From Chitinivorax sp. PXF-14 (GTDB taxonomy: Bacteria; Pseudomonadota; Gammaproteobacteria; Burkholderiales; SCOH01), in assembly GCF_040812015.1 (NCBI RefSeq), contig NZ_JBFNXJ010000003.1, forward strand, positions 62,001 to 126,000: 64,000 nucleotides of DNA, in the 5' to 3' direction. A program made the position numbers and the translations under genes. Shown one piece after another: positions 58,936 to 64,000 of this stretch. The notes beneath the pieces are model-generated. The model did not search any database, had not been told where the DNA came from, and was given only the letters and a program-made list of their open reading frames with translations. Position 1 is the first letter of the stretch. Each line of letters starts with the position of its first letter.

Positions 58936-59778
58936 TCAATCGCCGCAGAAACAAGCGATGGATTCTTCGACGGCATCGAACAGGTCGCGCTGGTCGGCCG
59001 CGAAGCGCGCCAGGTCGGCGTAGCTCGGGCCATCGTTGCGGAAACGCGCGCCACTCGGGCGGCTGGCGAGGTTCAGCGATTCCATGCGTACCCACCACAC
59101 GGCCGCCTCCGGCCTGGCCTTGATGAGCGCCAGGCGCTAGCCGTGGGGTTTGAGAAAACACAGGTCGCAGTTGCCTTCGAGCGTGCGCCCGTTGACCGTC
59201 AGCAGGTCCAGATCGAAGGGCTGCGCCTGCCAGAAGGCGGACACGTCGCGCACGGTCACGCCGGCCTCGGCCAGCGGCATGCACATCGTCTCGTGGGTGG
59301 ATTCGGTGGAGTGGCCGCGCGCCCTGATCTTGGCGACCCGGCGCTGTTCGTCGGCGCGGATACCGATGAACTGGTCCCAATCGGTCCAGCCCTGCTGCCG
59401 CAGGAAGCGGTGCATCGGCCTGATCTTGAGCAATGTCGTGCACCCTCTCGCCACGGGGTTGGGCAGGTACTGCCGCTTGCGGATCAGCATCTCGAAGGGC
59501 TCGCCCGCGCGGCTGGCGGTGTCGAAGTCCACCACCACGAAGCCCGGTTCCGCTGGCCGGTACTCCAACCAATGAATGGGCACCTGCCAGTGTTCGGCGC
59601 AGTCGCGTACGAAGCGCAAGGTGGCGTCCACTTCCTTGCCCGTATTGGCGAAGCACACCACGACATCCGCGGGCAGGCCGCCATGGGCGTGCAGCACGCG
59701 CCAGAGCATGTACGCGCTGGTGCGACCGCCGCTGAAACTGATGCAGGTCGGTTACTCGATCTTGAACGGGTCTCGCAT
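58936..59778 (-). pseudogene. PAPS reductase-like PP-loop protein with two in-frame stops
   Basis: The frame starts at an ATG at 59778 with GGAG upstream. It would encode 280 residues with the PP-loop SFSGGRTSAYML, CFANTGKEVDATLRFV, GCTTLLKIRPMHRFL and CDLCFLKPHG, then RLALIKARPEAAVWWVRMES and a C-terminal CFCGD. It is interrupted by TAA at 59752-59754 (codon 9) and TAG at 59137-59139 (codon 214), both exactly in frame with sequence that continues to match the family. No frameshift is needed. The gene is probably inactive unless both stops are read through or the second half-start at 59709 is used without its PP-loop. Confidence 0.82.
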
Positions 59779-59875
59779 GCGTGCGTCTCCAGGCGGTGGC
59801 GCCGGCGATGGCCGGCGTGAGTGGCCCGAGTCGGGCTGGAGACGATCGCGTGCATGCGGCCATGAGCCGCGGCAC

Positions 59876-59906
59876 CAGAGAAAGAGAAGCCCCCGCGAGG
59901 GGGCTG
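59876..59906 (-). terminator. Rho-independent terminator after the DUF3085 gene
   Basis: GCCCCC and GGGGGC (59889-59894 and 59899-59904) with a four-base loop are followed on the leftward strand by TTCTCTTTCTC. Confidence 0.6.
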
Positions 59907-59919
59907 GGAAGCAGGACGA

Positions 59920-60285
59920 TCAGTGACCGGCTGGCGCAGCGGATACGGGCTGCATCGACAGGTGCGTAGCCGTGGCCGACACTTCGAGGTCGTCCTCGCT
60001 ATGCAGGATGCGGGCGAACACCCGTTCCTGCAGGTCGAAGAACTCGCCGAAGTCGTCGCCGCCGAACTCGGCGCGCGTCAGCTCCCACCAGTCGTCGAAC
60101 GCATCGACGTCGGGGTTGCAGCCCACGGCGTAGGCGATGGTCTTGCGCCGCCCATCGGGCCGGCTCTCGCCGCGCTCGGCCATGAAGTACACGCCCTGGT
60201 CCTTGACCAGGATGACGCGGCACTGGTTGGCCGCTGCCTCGGCGAGCACGGGCCGAAGCTCGGTACCTTTGAATCGAACAGTCAT
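59920..60285 (-). CDS. DUF3085 family protein
   Basis: The ATG at 60285 (MTVRFKGTELRPVLAEAAAN) has GGAG nine bases upstream. The 121 residues carry CRVILVKDQGVYFMAERGES and AYAVGCNPDVDAFDDWWELT, plus GGDDFGEFFDLQERV, the DUF3085 signature of plasmid and ICE proteins. No catalytic function is known. A perfect 11-bp hairpin lies in its leader at 60318-60344 and doubles as the terminator of the upstream gene. Confidence 0.88.
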   Translation of the reverse strand: MTVRFKGTELRPVLAEAAANQCRVILVKDQGVYFMAERGESRPDGRRKTIAYAVGCNPDVDAFDDWWELTRAEFGGDDFGEFFDLQERVFARILHSEDDLEVSATATHLSMQPVSAAPAGH

Positions 60286-60307
60286 GGAAGTGATCTCCAA
60301 CGGAGGT

Positions 60308-60346
60308 AGGGGAAGAAGGCTTCCCGCCGCGAGGGCGGGAAGCCGC
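60308..60346 (-). terminator. Strong hairpin between the 265-aa gene and the DUF3085 gene
   Basis: GGCTTCCCGCC and GGCGGGAAGCC (60318-60328 and 60334-60344) form a perfect 11-bp stem with a five-base loop, followed on the leftward strand by TTCTTCCCC. It may act as a terminator or as an RNA leader of DUF3085. Confidence 0.65.
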
Positions 60347-60363
60347 TTGGGGACGTGAGGGGC

Positions 60364-61161
60364 TCAGTGCTGGACGGGCTTGCGACCGGACAGGCACTGC
60401 ACGCGGATGAGGCGCCAGCTCCCGTCGTCGATCAGTCGCTCCAGAACCTGGCCCAAGGTGTCGAAGAACACTTCATCGACCCGCTCGACCAGTTCGCCGT
60501 CGCGGTGCAGTTCCACCGCGTAGGTGTCGAGGCCGCGTTCGTAGAGCACGGTGACGCGTCCCTGGAACTTCGCCGAGGCGACGGTGAAGCCGATGGCCGG
60601 CGGCGTGGCGATGATGTTGCTGGGGCTCGGATCGAACACCGTGAAGTCCCGCGCGCCGGCATCCACCAGCAGGTGCGTGATGCGCCGGAAGCCATCGGGT
60701 GCGGGCAACTGCTCCAGTTGGTGGATCAGTTCCTGCAACTCGGGGCACTGCGGCTCGGCGATCGGCAGCTTGGCCGGCGCCGAACCCAGGATGAGTCGCT
60801 TCACCGTGTACGGCTGGCCGTCGGCGGTGAACTCGGTGCTCTCCTCGGGCGTGTCCGCGCGCAGGCCGTCGAAGCGGCGCCGCGCATAAGGTTCGACCTG
60901 CACCTTGGCGCCCTCGTCGGGCACGTCGGTGACGAGCGCCCTGTCGAGCACCGCGAACTCGGCCCGCCCCGTCTTGACGACGATGGCCTCGTCGGTGGTG
61001 GCGATGACCTTGCCCTCGAAGGGCTTGGGGTCGATGTGAAAGCCCAGCGTCGAAACCTTGGGCTGGCCGTCGAAGATGTTGAACTTGAAGCTGCGGACGT
61101 TGGAAGGCACGTGGCCGCGAACCAGTGTCGGCATCTGTGCGCGGATGGCTTGGGTATCCAT
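60364..61161 (-). CDS. Conserved ICE accessory protein, 265 aa
   Basis: The ATG at 61161 (MDTQAIRAQMPTLVRGHVPS) gives 265 residues. Readable blocks are RSFKFNIFDGQPKVSTLGFH, VVKTGRAEFAVLDRALVTDV, and VASAKFQGRVTVLYERGLDT. The N-terminal half looks like a small beta-barrel. No catalytic motif, signal peptide or membrane segment is seen. Its leader contains a three-hairpin RNA copy, and its stop is followed by an 11-bp hairpin. Function unknown. Confidence 0.78.
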   Translation of the reverse strand: MDTQAIRAQMPTLVRGHVPSNVRSFKFNIFDGQPKVSTLGFHIDPKPFEGKVIATTDEAIVVKTGRAEFAVLDRALVTDVPDEGAKVQVEPYARRRFDGLRADTPEESTEFTADGQPYTVKRLILGSAPAKLPIAEPQCPELQELIHQLEQLPAPDGFRRITHLLVDAGARDFTVFDPSPSNIIATPPAIGFTVASAKFQGRVTVLYERGLDTYAVELHRDGELVERVDEVFFDTLGQVLERLIDDGSWRLIRVQCLSGRKPVQH

Positions 61162-61267
61162 TGGGAGGCTCCTTGTGGCAATCCAAGGAACTTCCGCCCG
61201 CAAGGGAGGCATGTCCCTTGGGGGTGAGGTGGATGGACGCGACATGCGCCCCGGAGAAGGAAAAACA

Positions 61268-61346
61268 ACCAGCACGGCGAACCGCGCCGCAGCCTCGAAG
61301 GTCTCGACTGCCTGGGCATGCTTGCCGGCAACGCCAGCGAACATGC
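61268..61346 (-). ncRNA. Three-hairpin repeat element, copy 5 of 6
   Basis: Stems: GCACGG with CCGCGC (61272-61277 with 61282-61287, one mismatch), GCAGCC with GACTGC (61289-61294 with 61306-61311, one mismatch), GCCGGC with GCCAGC (61324-61329 with 61333-61338, one mismatch), and outer GCATG with CATGC (61316-61320 with 61342-61346). It lies between a terminator and the 265-residue gene. Confidence 0.7.
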
Positions 61347-61419
61347 GAGCAGCGTGCGTCAGGCACAGGGCCAACGTCGCGGGGGAATCGGCATTGCACC
61401 GCCACCGGCTTCGTCCAGA

Positions 61420-61450
61420 AATGAAACGAGCCCCGCATGGGGGCTCGAAA
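61420..61450 (-). terminator. Terminator-like hairpin after the DUF5983-like gene
   Basis: GAGCCCC and GGGGCTC (61428-61434 and 61440-61446) with a five-base loop are followed on the leftward strand by GTTTCATTTC. Confidence 0.6.
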
Positions 61451-61456
61451 TGGGTG

Positions 61457-62173
61457 TCACTCGTCGTAGATTGGCAGTCCGTCCAGCACCGGCGCATCGG
61501 CATCGAAAACCAGCATGCGCACGTCCGCGAGCGCGGCCAGATGCAGCACGTGCACCAGCGATTCCGGCATGCCCTTCTTGCGATGCTCTTGCATCAGCCG
61601 CTGGGCCGTGATGCCTTCGACCGCGCGCAGGTTCTCGTCGGTCCAGGGCGTTGCGATCACCTTCAACCCGATGGCCGGGCTGTACGGGATGCGGAAGGCG
61701 ACGAACAGGAACAGCGTCGGCGTGGCGATGTCGGCCATCTCGGCGAGGAAGCGATGCGCCTCGGCGTCGAGGTGCGCGCTGCTGATTTCCCAGCACCGGC
61801 TGTAATAGCCGGTCTCGAAGCTCAGGCGCTGCACCACCTCACGGGCCGCTTCCTCGGAGTAAGTATCGCCCACGTGCAGCGGCTTGCCGCCTTCCTCGGC
61901 CATCACGGCGTAGACCACGTTGCGGGCGAGTCCGTGGCTGCGGCATTGCGCCTGCAGCTCGTCGGGGACAGCCTGGTCCTCGGTGATCAGCGCGAATTCG
62001 TCCGAGAAGGTGCAGCTTCGTCGTTCGACCAGGCTGTCCGGCAGATTCGACTGCGAGGGGTGCAGTGGCAGGTAGGTCAGCGGGCAGTCGTCGTTGTAGG
62101 AGATAGCGAGCAGCCGCTGGACGGACAGGCCGTCGTAGCCGCGGACAAAGGGATTGTTGTTCGAGTAGGACAT
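61457..62173 (-). CDS. Conserved ICE accessory protein, DUF5983-like
   Basis: The ATG at 62173 (MSYSNNNPFVRGYDGLSVQR) gives 238 residues. The upstream frame crosses the leader hairpin and is rejected. Blocks HVGDTYSEEAAREVVQRLSF, CWEISSAHLDAEAHRFLAEM and FLFVAFRIPYSPAIGLKVIA are shared with the partial gene at 1-494. The C-terminal VRMLVFDADAPVLDGLPIYD resembles DUF5983. No enzymatic motif is visible. It is the complete reference copy for the gene cut off at the left edge. Confidence 0.85.
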   Translation of the reverse strand: MSYSNNNPFVRGYDGLSVQRLLAISYNDDCPLTYLPLHPSQSNLPDSLVERRSCTFSDEFALITEDQAVPDELQAQCRSHGLARNVVYAVMAEEGGKPLHVGDTYSEEAAREVVQRLSFETGYYSRCWEISSAHLDAEAHRFLAEMADIATPTLFLFVAFRIPYSPAIGLKVIATPWTDENLRAVEGITAQRLMQEHRKKGMPESLVHVLHLAALADVRMLVFDADAPVLDGLPIYDE

Positions 62174-62381
62174 GGGATTTCTCCAGCAGAGGATGGCCGA
62201 GGCAGTCCCCTGCTGGGGATTGAACCCCAACGAGTGGATGAAGTGGCAGCCGGTCGGCCGGAAACGCGCATGGCGGCGCGCCCAGCAACCGACAAAGAAA
62301 TCGAGGGACACGGCCTCGTGCGGAGGCGCATGTCCCTCGTGGGGTCGGAGGAAGAGAAGATCGTCGGTGTGCCGAAGCGGC

Positions 62382-62774
62382 TCACCAGCCGTTGTAGTTC
62401 AGCGTCAGATCGGCGATGACCTTGCGCCGTTCCAGGTCGAGGCCGCCCAGGTCGGACAGCCCCTCGAAGCCGCAACGCTTGAGCATCGCGCCGCCCTCGC
62501 GGGCGTTGTAGAAACTCACCATCGCGGACAGGAACATCCGCTGGCCGCTGCTCAGGACGCCGAGGGCGTCGTTGAGCATCAGCAGCTGCGGCCGCAGATC
62601 CCACTTGGTGGTGGCACGCTGCAGGCCTTCGCGGGTGCCGTCGCCGAACCATTCGGCTCCGGCGATGTGGACGCCGCGTTTCCACGCCTCGAAGAAGGCT
62701 TGGGGCGCGGCGGCGAAGTGCTGGTGTTCCAGCTCGATCTGATCAAGTACCTCTTGAGGCAGGGCACGGTTCAT
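62382..62774 (-). CDS. Conserved ICE hypothetical protein, 130 aa (copy in element B)
   Basis: The product starts MNRALPQEVLDQIELEHQHF. It is about 80 percent identical by eye to the gene at 650-1042, with the same length and the same neighbours. WKRGVHIAGAEWFGDGTREG and FYNAREGGAMLKRCGF are the most conserved parts. Function unknown. A 208-base gap with a leader hairpin separates it from the DUF5983-like gene. Confidence 0.82.
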   Translation of the reverse strand: MNRALPQEVLDQIELEHQHFAAAPQAFFEAWKRGVHIAGAEWFGDGTREGLQRATTKWDLRPQLLMLNDALGVLSSGQRMFLSAMVSFYNAREGGAMLKRCGFEGLSDLGGLDLERRKVIADLTLNYNGW

Positions 62775-62798
62775 GACATGGGCTCCAGGTGGTTGGAA

Positions 62799-63050
62799 TC
62801 ACGGGTTGATGCGCTGCTGCCAGCGGCCCGTTTGCAGGGCGTGCTCGGCGGCGTGGTGCGAGCGGAAGTAGCTGACCGACTCGCGCGAGACCGGGCCGTC
62901 CGCATCGGCGGTTCCGATGTAGTGGCCGGCCGCGCTGCACAGCACCTGCAGGGGCAGGCGCTTGCCGACGTAGGCCAGGGCCTGGTAGCCGATGGATTCG
63001 GCGCGGGCCTGTTCAGCACTCAAAGGTGCCGATGCGAGCGCAAGGAACAT
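62799..63050 (-). CDS. Conserved small ICE protein, 83 aa (copy in element B)
   Basis: The ATG at 63050 gives MFLALASAPLSAEQARAESI, with AGGAG upstream. It matches the gene at 1068-1319 throughout (GKRLPLQVLCSAAGHYIGTA, VSRESVSYFRSHHAAEHAL). A leader with hairpin GGGAG/CTCCC and a three-hairpin RNA copy lies upstream. Function unknown. Confidence 0.82.
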   Translation of the reverse strand: MFLALASAPLSAEQARAESIGYQALAYVGKRLPLQVLCSAAGHYIGTADADGPVSRESVSYFRSHHAAEHALQTGRWQQRINP

Positions 63051-63185
63051 GGGTTTCTCCTGGTGGTTGAAGACCGGGAGCACCACGCCCTGACGGGAGC
63101 GGATACCTCCCGAAGGGTTGAACATCGAAAGCACCCGCGTCGTGGCGACGCGCGTCCGCGGTGGTCGGTGCGAAGCGGACTGGAT

Positions 63186-63268
63186 CGGTCAACGCGGCGA
63201 ACCGCATTGCAGCCTTGAAGACCGGGGCTGCCAGGGCATGGTGCTGACGACCGTCAGCGACACATGCG
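63186..63268 (-). ncRNA. Three-hairpin repeat element, copy 6 of 6
   Basis: Stems: CAACGCGG with CCGCATTG (63190-63197 with 63202-63209, one mismatch; the last G overlaps the next stem), GCAGCC with GGCTGC (63209-63214 with 63226-63231), GCTGACG with CGTCAGC (63243-63249 with 63252-63258), and outer GCATG with CATGC (63236-63240 with 63263-63267). It is the element B counterpart of copy 1 (1440-1530). Confidence 0.73.
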
Positions 63269-63379
63269 GGAAGGATGGAAGCGTGGCAGCGCGCCGTCAC
63301 CGATCAAACGGAACCGAACACCGTCCGGTTTGGCCTGGGCGCTGCTGCCCTCGGCGACGCACGATCCGTCTACCTACGA

Positions 63380-63412
63380 CAAAGGAGCCGAAGTCCCGAA
63401 GGACTTCGGCTG
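63380..63412 (-). terminator. Hairpin ending the noncoding segment of element B
   Basis: GCCGAAGTCC and GGACTTCGGC (63387-63396 and 63401-63410) form a perfect 10-bp stem, closed on the leftward strand by a TTCG loop and followed by TCCTTTGTC. It corresponds to 2986-3009 of element A. Confidence 0.6.
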
Positions 63413-63857
63413 GAGAGGAATCAATCCACCTGTGGGCTGCAAGCAGGCAAGGCCGTCGTCAAAGCCATTCGCTGCGTCAGCAATCTCACCCGGCCCGTTT
63501 CGTGGCTGGGGCCGGCATCCTCTGGCGTGTATCCACACACAAAGGGAGCCCATTGTTTCGCCGGCGGGCACCGGCACTGAATACCGTCAACCGCAAGCAG
63601 TCTCCTGGCACCTCGCAGCCTTGCGGGCCAAGGCGTCAGGAGACCGCTCCCGGATCGACGGAAGCAACTCGATCAACGGACCCGCGACAAGCGCGATTCG
63701 ATGGAGAAAAGACCTTCTCGCCCTGCCAGCCGTGATCGGCCCGTGCAGGGCGCGCACACCGTTGCAGAAGGGAACGCGCGCTGGGGAGTCCCGCGGGGCG
63801 CGGGAGGTTTGCCCCGCCGTCGGCAGCAGCCGGCGTGGCAGAGGGAGACGTGGGGCG
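63387..63857 (-). ncRNA. Conserved noncoding segment downstream of topB, copy B
   Basis: This 471-base stretch lies between the second topB stop and the three-hairpin leader of the 83-residue gene. It is collinear with 2986-3435 of element A. It shares CGCCGGCGGGCACCGGCAC, GAATACCGTC and GCGCACACCGTTGCAGAAGG and keeps an inverted repeat GTCTCCTG/CAGGAGAC (63600-63607 with 63637-63644). Divergence elsewhere without a shared reading frame argues for selection on RNA or DNA structure. Confidence 0.5.
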
Positions 63858-64000
63858 TCAGTTCGCCTTGGGGCGCCGGCGCGGTGCGTTGGATGTACGG
63901 CTGGATACGCCGCGCTTGCCTGCCACGGCATCTTCGACCGGCTGCGTGCCCTTGCAGTCCGGGTAGCGGCTGCAAGACCAGAACGCGCCGCTCTTGCCGC
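63858..64000 (-). CDS. topB: DNA topoisomerase III of element B, C-terminus only (partial)
   Basis: The last 47 codons of a second type IA topoisomerase gene enter from the right edge. GKSGAFWSCSRYPDCKGTQP is the same zinc-ribbon segment as in the complete protein at 4776-6791. The tail differs, being rich in Arg and Pro (NAPRRRPKAN), so this is a diverged paralogue rather than an assembly duplicate. Its start lies outside the window. Confidence 0.9.
   Translation of the reverse strand, partial: GKSGAFWSCSRYPDCKGTQPVEDAVAGKRGVSSRTSNAPRRRPKAN

Noticed and set aside
1-64000. CRISPR array
   Set aside because: No regularly spaced short direct repeats with unique spacers are seen; the recurrent elements are far apart and structured.
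1-64000. Tandem topB and accessory genes as an assembly artefact
   Set aside because: The two sets differ at many residues and carry different insertions, so they are not a duplicated contig end.

Overview
The window is high-GC, densely packed DNA from a proteobacterium, most likely a gamma- or betaproteobacterium of the Pseudomonas, Xanthomonas or Bordetella type. The sequence does not fix the genus. Nearly all of it is mobile-element DNA of the ICEclc/PAGI-2/PFGI-1 class of integrative and conjugative elements (ICEs), recognised by its ParA/ParB/STY4528/TIGR037xx gene set, MobH relaxase and large P4-type integrase. No chromosomal housekeeping gene is visible.

Two different ICEs lie head to tail. 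Element A (1 to about 18.87 kb) shows its replication/partition end, transcribed leftward: alpA, parA, a HicA-like gene, parB, DUF2857, the STY4528 replication gene, a large SF1 helicase (probable cargo), TIGR03761, DUF3158, ssb and topB. Then come an IS3-family insertion, a long noncoding stretch, two cargo genes (TfoX-domain and histidine phosphatase) and the first accessory genes. The junction at 18851-18870 is a copy of a tRNA-Gly 3' end, the usual att core of this class. Element B starts there with its integrase (19110-21029, rightward). It continues with regulators, the TraI relaxase, a defence/toxin-antitoxin block (24.2-29.1 kb), the mating-pair-formation and coupling genes (29.6-50 kb) and a leftward run of accessory genes (50.1-63.1 kb). 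It ends in the C-terminus of a second, diverged topB at the right edge. The end of the accessory run (61.4-63.1 kb) is a diverged copy of the start of the window.

The genes serve one life cycle. Int and the att core handle integration and excision. ParA/ParB, SSB, TopB and STY4528 maintain and replicate the excised circle. TraI processes oriT, TraD couples it to the channel, and TraG, VirB4/TraC and the TIGR037xx proteins, with a DsbA-like oxidase and a lytic transglycosylase, build the type IV secretion channel. Abi-like genes are passengers.

The most striking unexplained signals are noncoding. (1) A compact three-hairpin element of about 80-90 nt occurs six times, each time upstream of an accessory gene, with compensatory base changes in all three stems. 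(2) A conserved noncoding segment of about 450 nt sits behind topB in both elements and ends in a terminator-like hairpin. (3) Palindromes CTATCCCCWGGGGATAG cluster between topB and parB and are candidate partition or operator sites. All family names are from memory of protein families; no searches were run.
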